Positions 46,673 to 59,019 of a stretch of 64,000 nucleotides of DNA are shown here, piece by piece. The stretch is from Pteria penguin (lineage: Eukaryota > Mollusca > Bivalvia > Pterioida > Pteriidae): NCBI GenBank assembly GCA_035048485.1, contig CM068587.1:26058534-26122533 (forward strand), read 5' to 3'. How positions within the stretch are numbered: position 1 is the stretch's first letter; each line of letters begins with the position of its first letter. Below the pieces are notes generated by a model that was not told the DNA's origin, ran no database searches, and saw only the letters and a list, made by a program, of their open reading frames with translations. The position numbers and the translations under genes are program-made.

Positions 46673-47921
46673 AGCCGAATAATGACCCCCGTCGAATAAT
46701 GACCGGGGGTCATTATTCTACATAGAAAAATGACCCCCCGGTCATTATTCCACGACCAAGGGGGTCATTATTCGACCGTAGAATAAGTGGCACCAGCCCC
46801 AAAAATTGCAAACCCCTCGTGAAAAATATTGACCCCCATAGAATAATGACCCCCTACAAACCGACTTGATTTCTTGATAAATGTTTTCAATGTGTACTTT
46901 TTATATATATATATACCTTGGTGTACTGAAAGTTCGTGGATATGGTGCATGTTGATGCTTATAATACTTCAGATAATTCTTGTATGCATTTTTGAGATTA
47001 TTTTCAACCACCTAATTTTTTCATTGATCACGATCAAGATCCAGATCAAACGAGAAATGGATAAACGAAGTTTTATTTCGTAAACAACAATGGTTTCCGA
47101 AGCCAAACATCCAAAGGGAGAAATTGGTAGAAAGTTAGGAAATCGGAAGATTTGAGTTGTAAAGCGGTAGGCGAAAGACTTTTGCCGAAATCAGTAGGGT
47201 TAATATGTATGTAATTCTGATTCATAAATTGAATAAACCCGATGACCTTCGAAACCTGGATATCGCCTCATTTTGTGACTTATCGGATGTTATAATATTT
47301 ATAACATAAGTAAATTATGTGTTTTAGACCCGTACACGCGTCCTTGGACAAGTCGTTCCGAGTCTTTACATCTACAGGAGAACTTGGTTCATACCGGAAG
47401 TCAAACAATTTTTTCCTAGTGTATTCAGATTATCATCCTGAGATGTTAAAATAAAATGACAATTGAGTTTGCACACTTGGTGTGGAAAAAGAGAACTATT
47501 TCATCTGTTTAGAGAAGAATGAGATTTCCATAAAGACAGAAGTATAAAACGAAAACCTTTTCCCACGATCCAGGACATTATATAGAATATGCTTAATTAA
47601 GGGATAATTTGCATAACTAATTAAAGTGCCTTGTAAATTTGCGTCATTATTATCCTCACTTATGACGTTTTATGGTTAATACGAGGACCCTACAACACAA
47701 TATGAAGTCCCCCTCTCTCGAAATGTAAATGGCATTCTGGGACAAGACAATACACATTAAAACCCTGAATCAATCAGACATTACACCTAATCATGACCTT
47801 ACCTAAAATGACAATTCTTACCAATTCAGAGAGTGTTCCATAGAACATTTGCGACGGATGAGCCTATTGGTACATACTAAACATATATGTCATTGAAAAT
47901 GTCATCCTTATCCTTTATCTG

Positions 47922-49581
47922 TTGATAAAGACCGCTTGACCGAAATTTACAAAAAGAGTTTGTTTTTTTTATACCCGCCACCGAAGTTGTGGGGGTATAC
48001 CTGTTTCAACTAGACTGTCCGTCCGTCTGTCTGTGGAAAACGTGGTTTTCTTGCGGTAACTCTTTTACCATTTTACATCCATTGATGATACTTCACAAAT
48101 ATATTGCTCATGACCTCAAAAGAGCCCTATTGATTTTGGGGTTAATCGATGAAAGGTCAAGGTCAAACGAAGTGTCTGTTGAAAAAGTGGTTTCTGCAAG
48201 ATAAATCTATTACCTTTGGACACCTGGTTATGATACTTCACAACCGGTTAAACACACCATTTGGTTGACACTCGTTATATCAAATGACCGTCCTAAGTCG
48301 GTACTGTAGTTGTACTAACTACATGTAGTATCAAATATTTTTTTTAATGTTTTATATGTTTATTTTATCATTGAATTTCATATTTCAGTGGTAGCCTCCG
48401 CCATATACCTGAGCCAGTAACCTTCCCCCTTTCATTTACACATGTGTTGCCCATGATCTCAGGCAATCAATTTTGGGATCAATAGGTCAAAGGTCAAGAT
48501 CAAGGAAGTGGCTGTGAATAGTTATTTCCGCACGATAACTCTATTACTACGAATGGCTTTTTATTCGTGTATACCAATTTTCGTGGATTGGGCGAAAACA
48601 ACTTATTTTTGGGGTTCAAAATTCGTGGATATATAAATTTGTCTTTATCAAATATACATAGATTTACTAGTTCGTGGGAAGAACTATCCACGAAAACCGC
48701 AAACACTGGTACCACATGAATATTAGGTCATTCACAGTACCTTTAGACATCCTAATATTTTTTAAATAAAGGCCACAGTCAAGGTCACAAGGAAAATGGT
48801 CTTGGTGCCATTTGAAACTTGTTCACATCCAATACTGATACTTCACTCATGTGTTGCCCATGACCTGAGAAGGACCACTATTGATTGGGGGTCAATAGGT
48901 CAAAGTCAAACGAAGTGTCTGTGGAAAAAGGTGTTTCCGCACGATAACTCTCTGACCTTCCAACATCCTAATATTTTTGACATCAAGGTCACAAGGTAAA
49001 TGATCTTGGTGTCATTTGAAAACGTTACATTCCAATGACTGAATTATAGAGCTGAACATGAAATAAGCCATGCTTATCTGGCGACCTTGAAATCAGGGCG
49101 ATGACCTTTGGTCAAGGTCATGACACACATTTGAGTCATAAGGAACATTTTTGCCAAGTTTGATGAATATCTGTTAATAGAAGACTGAATTCGAGCAGAA
49201 CAGAAACACATGATCAGATGGTGACCTTGAAATCAGAGTAATGACCTCGGTCCACGGTCATGATATACCTTTGGGTCATAAGAAACATTCGAACCATGTT
49301 TGATGAAGATCTGTTGATAGATAACCGAATTGTAGAGCGGTACAGAAAAATCCATGCTTAGCTGGTGACATTGAACTTTGTGACTCACCTTTGAGTCATA
49401 AGGAACATTCGTGCCAAGTTTGATGAAGATATGTTTATTGATGACTGCATTATAGAGCGGAACAGAATCTTGATAGACAGACTGACACACTAACGGAGTG
49501 GAAACTTAAAATGCTCTTCGGCGAATTTGCCGGTAGGACTAATGAAACAAACTCTTTTTGCAAATTTCCGGCCACACGGCC
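47922..49581. mobile_element. Inverted-repeat element carrying a GGTCA tandem array
   Basis: GACCGCTTGACCGAAATTTA followed by CAAAAAGAGTTTGTTT at the left recurs inverted at the right (AAACAAACTCTTTTTGC then AAATTTCCGGCCACACGGCC), a terminal repeat of about 40 bases with several mismatches. Immediately inside the left end is a hairpin, TATACCCGCCAC...GTGGGGGTATA (47971-48000), followed by GTCCGTCCGTCTGTCTGTGG. From 48060 to 49500 come diverged units with GGTCAAGGTCA, TTTGAGTCATAAGGAACATT and CAAGTTTGATGAAGAT. A nested TTCGTGGAT/ATCCACGAA inverted repeat sits at 48550-48715. Confidence 0.6.
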
Positions 49582-49688
49582 ATTATCAAGCCTTAGTGGA
49601 ATACAATGTCTATTTTTTATAACGTTAATATGCTGACTTTAGCGCTGAAGCCATCAGCGTGTTAACATAGATGTAAGATAACATATTC

Positions 49689-49992
49689 TAGCCGTGTTCA
49701 GTATTTCACCAATGGTAATAAATTACCACATTTGTCACCAACGGTTAAAATTTGTCGACAACATCAGCACTATCAAATTTGAATTAGCCTATTAATAGGT
49801 CATCAAACTTAGTAAAAATCGCCAACACTCTACTTATGTGGCAAATTCCACCACAGGTGTATAGTGTTGGCGTGTTTGACCAAGTTTGGTGACTTAATTC
49901 AAATTTGATGATACTGGCGTTGGCGACCAATTTCAACCATCGGTGACACATGTGCCAAATTGTTGCCAAAGGTGGAATTCTGAACACGTCTA
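49689..49992. mobile_element. Foldback MITE, about 300 bp
   Basis: The ends TAGCCGTGTTCAGTATTTCA and, inverted, TAGACGTGTTCAGAATTCCA pair with about five mismatches in 27. Inner inverted segments (TCAAATTTGAATTA, TCATCAAACTT, GCCAACACTC and their inverses) extend the palindrome. No ORF of substance. Confidence 0.65.
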
Positions 49993-50010
49993 TTGTTTTC
50001 CTTTTATGAT

Positions 50011-50060
50011 TGATACAGGCCGCGTGACAGAAAATTTGCAGACAAACAGAGCGTTTGTTT
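50011..50060 (+). repeat. Orphan terminus of the 47922-type element
   Basis: GATACAGGCCGCGTGACAGA, AAATTTGCAGACAAA and GTTTGTTTG resemble the left terminus at 47922-47965. No partner end was found. Confidence 0.4.
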
Positions 50061-50129
50061 GAACATTTATTCAATCTTCTTTCCAATGAAGGACACCATA
50101 GATTTATACTTTTAATATAGTTTAATATA

Positions 50130-50410
50130 GTTTAATTTTTTCATATAATAAATTCGATATCTTGATATCAGAAAATCATTTTCTGGTATCAAAAAAATTA
50201 CGATCATTTTCTGATATCACAAAAATATATCACAAAATCAATTTTTGACATCAGCAAATGACTTACATTTTTTATATCAGAAATTCGACTTTGTGATATA
50301 AAATATTCTTGTTTATTTTCTGATATCAAAACATTGATTTTTGATATCAGAAAATGTTTTTTTTTTTTATATCACAAAATGATTTTTTATATCAGAAATA
50401 GCTTAAAAAT
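50130..50410. repeat. Palindromic GATATC-rich block
   Basis: TTTCTGATATCA and TGATATCAGAAA alternate at least eight times with A/T-rich spacers. The block can fold in many registers. Confidence 0.75.
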
Positions 50411-50972
50411 ATTAAAACAGTGCCCCATAATTGTCCAACATTTAAAAATCCCAAATTATGATTGTTCAACATGAATTTCCATGGCCATAGCCAGAAAACT
50501 ATGAGAGAGGGATTCGATTCGCGAAGCGCTTAAGGCGCGATCCTGCTAGGGGTGTTCGGGGGCATCCCAACCCCCCGGAAAATTGTTTACAATTTTACGC
50601 AAAATGTTTCATTCTGAGTCAATCTGGAGAAGAATATTGCAGTCTACAATATTGAAAATTATGGGCGTGAAACAGAACACACAGTTCTGATATGAATCGT
50701 GACTTTAATAGTCATAGTTGAATAAGAAAGCCGAGTTTAATAGTGCGTGGTGGTTTTCAAGGGTTACCTGTATGTCTAAAGAAACTCGCCTGTAATCACT
50801 ATTTGATTTCATTATTGTTCACTTTTAAAATAATTTTTGATTTTGATGACAGTAATGAAGTATTATAAAGAAATTTTTATTTTTTCTTATAAAAGGGGCT
50901 TCAATTATTAATTTTAAGTTTGATTTCATACTTCAGATATACGAAGTTTATGAAGAAACGAATCGCGATGAT

Positions 50973-51642
50973 TAAAGCCCCAGTCGCACCGGGCTTGCGA
51001 CCAGGATACAACCTTTCTGCGACTGAAAAAATAGAAATCGGATGTAAATCGTAGAATAGCCGTGCGACCAATCGGAAAGATTTTGGGTGATCGCACGATC
51101 AAAATAAGTCGTAGCCAAGTTTTAAGCATGTTCAAAATTTACCTACAACCACCTGCGATTGAACAATCATTTAAGAAGTTTCATTGGTCGCAGACAGGTC
51201 TTGTATCGTCGTGCGACTAGTCCTACATGGACGCACCACCAATCGTATAAGATATCGCATGCAAGTGGTCACGTGGTTGGTTGTGCGACTGGTGGTACAT
51301 TTTAGCGATTGGTCGTACCTTCTAGCTGCGACGTGCTGCTTTTGGTTGCAATTGGCCATGCAACTGATCGTAGGTGACCATGTTTAATTCGCCTGATCAG
51401 TTGCTAATCCTCAGGACCGGTCCTAAGATCACCTGCGACTGATCGTGCGATCAATATTATGGTAATCGCATGACCAATCGTGCCACATGTCGTGCGATGA
51501 CCTACCACCGATCGTAAATTAATCGCAGTATGCGATTACCTTTTGAGATCGTAGCAAACATCGACGATCGATCGCAATGTCATCAAATTTCCATCAATCG
51601 TACGATATAGAAATCGTACGATCCGGTGTCACTGGGGCTTTA
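50973..51642. mobile_element. Foldback MITE with CGATCG-rich interior, 670 bp
   Basis: The ends TAAAGCCCCAGTCGCACCGG and, inverted, TAAAGCCCCAGTGACACCGG match at 18 of 20 bases. The interior is an array of short mutually inverted CGTGCGACCAATCGTA / TACGATTGGTCGCACG variants. There is no ORF with similarity; predicted frames are by-products of the repeats. Confidence 0.75.
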
Positions 51643-52379
51643 GCTGCTTCGAAGTTTGAAATGAAATACAGTCTCGAATCAAAGTCCCATGATAGCTAGC
51701 TCTCCAATTTGAGTACAATTATAAAAAAATGGAGCTTGAAAGAGTGTTTAAGTCTCTAGCATTTGCTAAAAAAATCTTAAAATTTGGCGGAGCTATATTA
51801 GGAAACTTACAAAAAAATGCAAATATGGCTCCTCAAAGCAATGAATATGAATTTGGAGTTCTGCATGTAAATCACATGTGCTTGCAATAATTTAAAATCC
51901 ATCTAATTGCAATCCAATGCATCTTCAGCGAGCTTAAAGAAACATTCGAATAGATTTTGTTCATGTAAGGATCAGTGTAGTGCCTATAGAATTTGGTATA
52001 TTATCATCATGTTTTGTGCGCATGTTTTTGCATCTTTGGTTAAAATACGAGTCCATGAAATATAGAAATAGTAACCGAATGATTTGTAGCCAATCGTGGT
52101 TCAAATGTGTAAACACTAGTGCTGATCATAAAATCGGAGTACCCCTACCCACCCACACCAATCTTGCATTTATCTTAAAAGGTTTTATGAAAATTTTGCT
52201 AGATTCTTTTGTATTTTGTATCATTTTATCAATTAACTCTTTGCATTGGTTGCATGACTGAATCCGTTATGGTATAGATTTGTGTGTTTTTCCATGATAT
52301 TAGATGATGTAATCATAATGCAAATACGAAAACAACGATTTTTGTTAAAAAAAGATGCGACGATGTTCCGATTGTAGAT
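51643..52379. other. Spacer, nothing recognised
   Basis: No gene or known repeat was recognised. It is AT-rich. Confidence 0.4.
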
Positions 52380-52970
52380 GTTCATACTTGGTACATTTGC
52401 TTATCTGGAGATGCAAATATGCTTGAACCAAAATCGTAGGTCGAAGATCAAGGTCACTATATTGACTCTCTTGCAAAATGTTTGTTCGAGCTATATATTT
52501 CAGTTGTATAAATGAGTAATGATCGTGCTAGGTATATTTGTTCCTTTTTAGTTATCGATGTGTCATGACCTTGAACAAAGGTCACTATTAACTCTTTTGT
52601 AAAATTCTTGTGTATGTGATATCTTTCAGTTGTATGAATTGGTAATAATCATACATGTACTTGGTACATTTTTTCCCATGGAGATGCCAATGTGCCATGA
52701 CCTTGAACCAAAATTGTAGGTCAAAGGTCAAGGTAACTGTTGCATAATTCTTGTCCAGTGTATATCTGTTACTTGTATGAATGGGTATATATCATTTTCG
52801 GTATATTTGTTCCTTTAAGTATGCTAGTGTGTTATGAACGTGTATCAAGGTCGTGTGCGAAAGGTCAAGGTCACAACCTTATTGTCAAGATCCTGTTAGA
52901 ACATTTGATATTCAATTTGAGCATACAAAATATTGTTGCCACGGGGTATTATTCCCGTCAGCATAGTGAT
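52380..52970. repeat. Tandem-core array, roughly 150-bp period
   Basis: About four units share TTTCAGTTGTATGAAT, TTGGTACATTT, TGTCATGACCTTGAAC and AGGTCAAGGTCA, with substantial divergence. The type resembles the other GGTCA arrays but with different core sequence. Confidence 0.7.
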
Positions 52971-53201
52971 TCAAAGACTTATCATGTTGTGGAAAATACC
53001 AAATATTATTAAGTACAATATAGGGTCATTTTTCTATGGGGGTCATTTTCCTATAGATCGAACATGTAGAAAAATGACTCCCCGGGTATTTATTCTACGA
53101 TTTTGACTCATTATTCTACGGCTAGGGAGTCATTTTTCTACGTAGAATAATGACCTATCCGGTCATAATTCGACGGGGGTCATTATTCGGCTTTACACCG
53201 G

Positions 53202-55479
53202 CTTAGGATATGAAGGAAGATCGCAGTATAATGGAATATATTAGTATAAGAATGTATAAATGCAAATAAAATATTTAGAATAAGACAAATTCTCACATAT
53301 AGAGGGATTTGAAAGAAGATCGCTATTTATGTTATATACATTAATATAAAAGAAATAAAAACATAATAGATACATTGACAAATAAGCAATTTAAAAAATT
53401 AAATACGCTAGTTCTTGTAGTATTAACAGAAAAAAATACTTCATTACAATTCTACGCGGAAATTTCATCCATTATATTACGTATGAGACCTTTAATAAGG
53501 AGTGTCATTTCAATATTACCTGTGATTCACGTGTACATGGTTATATCGATGGTGATTTAACTAGATCCATTTTATTTGATCCATCCGTACCTCTGCATGG
53601 AAAGAATTAAGCGCATGAATGTGGGACTCGACCGAGCTTTCTGGCACGTGTGCTAAGGCAGTCCTCGTGAAGTCTATAAGGAATTCTTAGAATGAATGTA
53701 GAGGTGTCATAAGTGTTGTCATCTGAACTTCTGTCAATAAGAACCATTGTTTCCTTTATCCTATGATATATAGTAAACAGAAAAAATTTATTCGCTATTT
53801 GAGAATCAATACACATAAAAATGTGATTATAAATTACAATAACCCTGTGATTAGTGCAGCGACCTTTGGGAGGGATTCGAAACCGTCTCACACAAAGGAA
53901 TGCACATCAGAGGTGTGGGTTGTTAACCATTCGAAACTAAGTGAATGTACACAAAACCAATAATATTTTATTTGTTCTATTAACCATCGTATATTACTTA
54001 ATCGCAACATTTCCTTTCTCACTTATGTAATCCCACACAAAATGATTATGAAATAAATATACAGTATAACATCAACATAATTTGTTACAAAATCGGCTAC
54101 TTTAATGTGAAATTAGGCGTTACCATTATATGAGTGCCTGTGGCTTTAAGGACGGCATATTTGTAAACACTACCAGGTGTTGATTCTCTATAATCTCCAT
54201 AATTTATATTGAAAAATTAATTCAAAGAAGTAGCAACTGAACCTTTGGAGAAAGGGAATGATTCATCTGAAACTTGAATAATTTAAAACCCTTACACCAA
54301 TCGTTTTCCCGACTGGAAATCAGCCGAAGCCACATAGGTCAACAAATACTGGGCATCCCGGACCAAGCGTTACCATTCAACATCGTCTCCTTCCGAAGAT
54401 TCAACATCCCAGTTCTATGACCTGATTTTAGCCAAGCTGAACGATCACGATGACGATCAAAGTGGATTTATTGCGAGAAGGGACAACGTAAAGATACATT
54501 CTTCATTGTTATAACAATAGTTGGCAGATCCATTCGTCTTTCTCTCTCTCTCTCTTAATTCATGGATTACAAATATGGTTACTGTGCATGCCTTACCTTA
54601 TGCAGTGAACTGAACATGTAAAAATAACCAAATCAGACAAGACAAATCTTGTGTTAAAATCATAGAGTCGCTTGCATAGGGTGACAGTGGATGCAGCCCA
54701 AAAGATATACCTCTTTTAATTCTAATTATCAACATGATGTTGTATTATGCATCCATCAGATAAATCATAAAACTCTGAGATCAGTAATCCTAACCAATTA
54801 CATTGTCTTTTTCCACCACCGATACCCAAGAACAACTTGAATTACAGTTGTAAGGGATCCTGATATGGCTCGAAGAAAAAATAGATCTGCAAATCAGAGT
54901 CGTTCCTTAGCGACAGAATTAAGTTCATGTTATGAGCAGCAGTTTAAAATACTTATACAGGACCATGAACTCGTGTCTTTTGTAAAAATCTAAAGTCTGA
55001 AGAGCTGCCCGTAAATCATAAATAATTCAAAAGATTTTAGCATTAATCATTTACTGATCTCAATGGCCAGCTCATGATTTGATTCATAGAAGTAATCAGA
55101 GTTCAGAGGGTAAAGACGTATTAATGGAAATTACTGATGTTTATCAGCATTCAACTTAAACTGGTATCACCATCAAATGGAAATTTCTCAAAATGTCATC
55201 CACATTCTTCTAGCTAAAATTGGATACAGTATTCCGCAAAGCCAATGCCATGATCAAGCGACAGCTGTCAGATATACACTTCAAAGAAAAAAGTAACTCG
55301 AATAAAAGCAAAGGTTGCTTGCTTCACTTAAGTTTTCTAATACTATAATAATGTGCTGTAAGACTAAGTTGCGCATTTATTTAATGTAACACATCACATA
55401 CGCATAAGCTTTGAAATAAAGTATGTTATCATTTTCTACTACTGTCCTAAAGTCTTTCAACGGACACACGTTTACTGAT
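53202..55479. other. AT-rich spacer, nothing recognised
   Basis: No gene was recognised. A (CT)n run lies at 54540-54555. Confidence 0.4.
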
Positions 55480-55625
55480 CAGAGGCGGATGCAGGATTTT
55501 AGTTGGGGGAAGGTGCGTGAGAACAACCAAACATGCGATGGGTATGGTGGCCGCCTAAGCCCAGAATGGGTCCAGGGCAAAGTCCTGGGAAGGCAAAGCC
55601 CCCTGATGGAAATGATTATAATGGT
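55480..55625 (+). repeat. Likely dispersed repeat fragment (CAGGATTTTAG...GGGGG)
   Basis: GGCGGATGCAGGATTTTAGT and GGCAAAGTCCTGGGAAGG resemble a type of short element common in marine invertebrates. A related GGGTGTTCGGGGGCATCCC stretch occurs near 50550. The assignment is tentative. Confidence 0.3.
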
Positions 55626-55769
55626 TTTAAAACCTACAAAACACGCTGAGAAATCACATTTTTTTACAGTCAAGACACTGTATATGCAGTTCTATCCATA
55701 TTGTTAGATGTCTGGAGTGATAATTAGAATTAAATTAGACGATTTGGTTCACTTTTCGGTCATTTTGGT

Positions 55770-55900
55770 TTCAACACTGCTCTTCAAATATTTATATATT
55801 ACGAGAATTCTAATCATTCGGCCACAAACATCACTGAAGAGACACAAGTTGTCAAAATGTGCATCTGGTGCACAATATTAAAAGGTATATATGTTCTATA
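55770..55900 (+). repeat. Dispersed repeat (GCATCTGGTGCA family)
   Basis: CTGCTCTTCAAATATTTATA, CACTGAAGAGACACAAGTTG and ATGTGCATCTGGTGCACA match the family seen at 20.4 and 33.4 kb. Confidence 0.7.
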
Positions 55901-57619
55901 TCTATTATGTACATATCATCACCTCCTGTTGGTTTCCTTCTCCTATGTATTCAACAAAATTTATGCCCTTTGAATCTTCGAACTTTTCCTTTCTTATCTG
56001 TGAAAACTTTACACAACTTAAAAAAAAATGAGACATAGGACGTTGAATATCAGATGCAGAAAATACATCTAGATTTTCTTATTTCTTATTTATGTTTCAA
56101 TTTAGCTCTTAAGACGCCTGTTCAGACTTGATTTTGAATTTGTTACTTACTCTTTGTTCTCTTGAGTTTTCATTGCATCATAGATGACGACCCCACTTAT
56201 CAGTCGAATTCGGACAGTACAACAAGTGACGAAAATACAACCAAACCTATACTTTTATGGATTTCAGGGCATTTAATAACTTAAAATGTTAACTTTGGGA
56301 ATTTTAGGGGTCCCCAATGCCCCCTCTAAATTCGCCAATGCTGATACAACGTGGTCTAGAGAAAAATTTAAGGTGTGGGACGTCAATGATTAAAACTAGT
56401 AAAGAGGGAAATATAATATATAACTATATGACAAAAGTCATCATGCATATGCAAAGAAAAGCACTTAAAAACATCAAAACATTTCATTTTGATTCAGTTA
56501 CAAAACCGAATTAGAGATATCGATTGAACTGAAAATTCGTCTCCACAGAAGCAGTGTAATGACAGAACATACCGTTAAAATTCATTGAGATTCTCAATTA
56601 TCTCATATTACTAAATTTGAGAGTGCCTAAGTGATATATTCAAAATCAGAGCACTGACTTGGAGATGAAATGACACATCACTTAAAAAGTAATTGGTTTG
56701 GTCCAGAAATTGATAATAAAGGGTGAAAAAACCTTGCTTGAATTAAAGTGTGTTGCTACAAATAGACGATAATGCACAATTAAACAGTTAAAATTATACA
56801 GGTCATAATTGTAAAATACGAAAGCAACTGATGTCACATAACTGTGGCACTAACAGCAATATACCACAGTGAACATTCACGGATCTCTGAATAAAGAACA
56901 GAATCAGATGTCAAACATTATTGTTAAGGTGCAATACCTACATGGCTAATTAAATTCCACTGCTCTTCGTAGTTTAGCTCCGGAATCGAACCCAAAACCC
57001 AGACGAAATTCAGGAATCGTTCCTCTTCATATCAAGTTAACATAGGTGTTAAATTTTATACCTGTTTTGTTTTGATTGTCGTATATAAACCTTACTGATA
57101 TGGATGAAAGAGGTGATTGCCTTTAATGACTTTTTTTTCTATATGATTACTCGGTATATTATTGTTGTATTTACATCACACGCACTGTGTTACATGAAGA
57201 GTGCATTTTAAAAAAACTATCCAGCTATATCGTCTTTCCCCTTTCCCTAAGGTAAGAAATGATAGCCAGAATAGGGCCGCTTCTACTAGTTTCACTAATT
57301 TTCAACTCGTTTCACTAATTTTCAGCCAATCAGTGGATCGGCTACAAATTTCTAGGAATGAAATTAACATCTACAGCTTGCGTGACCCACAGGTAGTTTT
57401 TGAACAGTGTTTGTAACATATTGCGTCTCTATCACGTGCCTAGCCGAGTCATTTATTGGCTATGGGAAATAACGGTTTCAGTGACTGAAACGTCATCAGA
57501 GTTCACCAGAACATGACCTCTTACGGAGTTTCGCCAGATCTTTATCCGCAACGGGACAAAAAGAGAAAAGGAATAAAGATATGGTTTTAATAAGATTGGA
57601 TAATGATGAATACTAAATT
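55901..57619. other. Spacer, nothing recognised
   Basis: No gene was found. A short duplicated TTTCACTAATTTTCA lies near 57290-57325. Confidence 0.4.
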
Positions 57620-57811
57620 CATTGCTTGATTATTGTTTTACGTCACTCTATCATTATTTCACGTATACAGTGACAGCATCTGTCGGATGTATCGCAAAGA
57701 AAACTTTTACCTTTGCATAGGACTCACCGGAATCAGTGAGGGATCTTTTACGCACTACACTTACCCTAACACGGGAGCTCGGTTTTCACGTTCTCATCAG
57801 AAAGACAGAAC
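57620..57811 (-). repeat. SINE body, second copy, head missing
   Basis: The body matches 46395-46610, including the inverse of GTTTTACGTCAC, ATTTCACGTATAcAGTGACag and the TCTCATC-AGA-GACA stretch. The tRNA head is absent; instead the sequence passes directly into the type-B array at ACACCGGTGTT. Confidence 0.7.
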
Positions 57812-58065
57812 ACCGGTGTTGTAGAGTGGCCTTTCCCCCATAGCAGTTTTCCCCCCGGAAAACTGGCTATATAGTGCGATTTCCCCCGGGGGAAATCCTA
57901 CTATATAGCCAGTTTTCCCTCCATAGTAGGATTTCCCCCGGGGAAAAATCGCACTATATAGCCAGTTTTTCCCCAATGGTAGGAACCTCCCCCCCCCCGG
58001 AAAATCATACTATATAGCCAGTTTTCCCCCCATAGTAGGATTTCCCCCTTTTGAAAACTAGTATA
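57812..58065. repeat. Type-B satellite-like terminal array
   Basis: It begins CCGGTGTTGTAGAGTGG, like the terminus of the 34317-36322 element. It then alternates CTATATAG with TTTCCCCC/GGGGGAAA blocks (AAAACTGGCTATATAGTGCG, CCTACTATATAGCCAGTTTT) in inverted pairs. A partner terminus was not seen within the window. Confidence 0.7.
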
Positions 58066-58597
58066 ATATTACATAGCTTGGGTGAAACAGTGAATAATCA
58101 CAAACCGTATGTTATAAAGGAACTTATAATAAAAGGCGAGTGAATTCAATTATCTTCTATGCTTAAAACCCAACCTCTCTCTCTCTCTCTCAAACATAGT
58201 CATGGGATCGATTCCATGATCGGGAAACAATCATGAAATAAATGAGATTTTAGAGGACAATTATAAACAAAGTACATGTATTAGGAATCGAATACACACA
58301 TGGCCACCATGTCGTACCATATATTGTCGGATGCATGGCAGCTACATTATTCAAAACCATAAATTGTGGGTTCGAATCCCAGATCGGGAACGAACATAGT
58401 GAAAATATAGACTATCCTGGTTTATGTAATTTATATGGGCTATATACGTTTATCAACAGGCCTTCTCTGCTGATATGTCCTATGGACATCAATAGCTCGC
58501 ATTTGTTCTCTCACGTGTATATGGTTTGTGGTATGATGACTCTTGTCTTGTGAAAGAAAATTTTCAAATCAGGCGGAGATCTGTTGTGTCACTATCC

Positions 58598-58635
58598 GAG
58601 ACGATTGTACGAAACGATTGTACGAAACGATTGCA
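58598..58635 (+). repeat. Short tandem ACGATTGTACGAA
   Basis: Two and a half copies of ACGATTGTACGAA lie end to end. Confidence 0.85.
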
Positions 58636-58788
58636 ATTTTAACCGTACATTGATCTTAATTGTAAAGGATTCAGTCAACCATCAGGCTACCATCAAAGAG
58701 TTAATGGATAAATTGACACAAAATAAAACAAACAAGCACAGAAAACAAAAGGAAGACGGAATTGTCACGAATACTGCCTCTGCACAAA

Positions 58789-59019
58789 ATGTCGAGACTT
58801 TCTTACATTGAGCGTGAACGAGCCATTGGCATGTTGAGTACAGGAACCTCAAAACGTCAGGTTGCCCGTATCTTAGGATGCACTAAATTTACCAATAACA
58901 ATCTGTGGATTCGTTTTCAACAAACAGGGAACACTGCTGACCGTCCAAGAGCAGGGCAGCAACGTAAAACGACAACGCAAAATGACGAAGCATTCCAAAT
59001 AACGTCATACGTCATCTGA
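58789..59019 (+). pseudogene. Tc1/mariner-like transposase fragment, N-terminal HTH
   Basis: The 76 residues start MSRLSYIERERAIGMLSTG, with TSKRQVARILGC and then DRPRAGQQRKTTTQND, the paired-type HTH and GRPR-like hook of Tc1 transposases. The catalytic DDE region is missing; the frame ends in unrelated residues. A third Tc1 lineage distinct from the copies at 2.8 and 35.5 kb. Confidence 0.75.

Larger units (their letters stand above)
46664..53201. mobile_element. 6.5-kb span between satellite-like terminal inverted repeats (type A)
   Basis: The left end CCGGTGTAAAGCCGAATAAT continues with GACCCCCGTCGAATAATGAC. The inverse of 53161-53201 is identical except one base over 41 bases. Each end is about 185-195 bases (46664-46856 and 53019-53201) and consists of alternately oriented GGGGTCATTATTCTAC units. 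The left end abuts the head of the tRNA SINE. No transposase was found. The interior is a nest of other elements: a tandem array within its own inverted repeats, two MITEs, a GATATC-rich block and another tandem array. It could be one large non-autonomous element inflated by insertions, or two separate short foldbacks that happen to face each other. Confidence 0.6.

Noticed and set aside
49784..50086. 100-residue ORF
   Set aside because: It overlaps the foldback MITE and an orphan transposon end and has no protein-like features.
51184..51387. Overlapping 62-67-residue ORFs on both strands
   Set aside because: They are translations of CGACCAATCG-type inverted words in a MITE.
53607..53891. 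94-residue minus-strand ORF
   Set aside because: No splice context, conservation cue or known motif; consistent with a chance frame.
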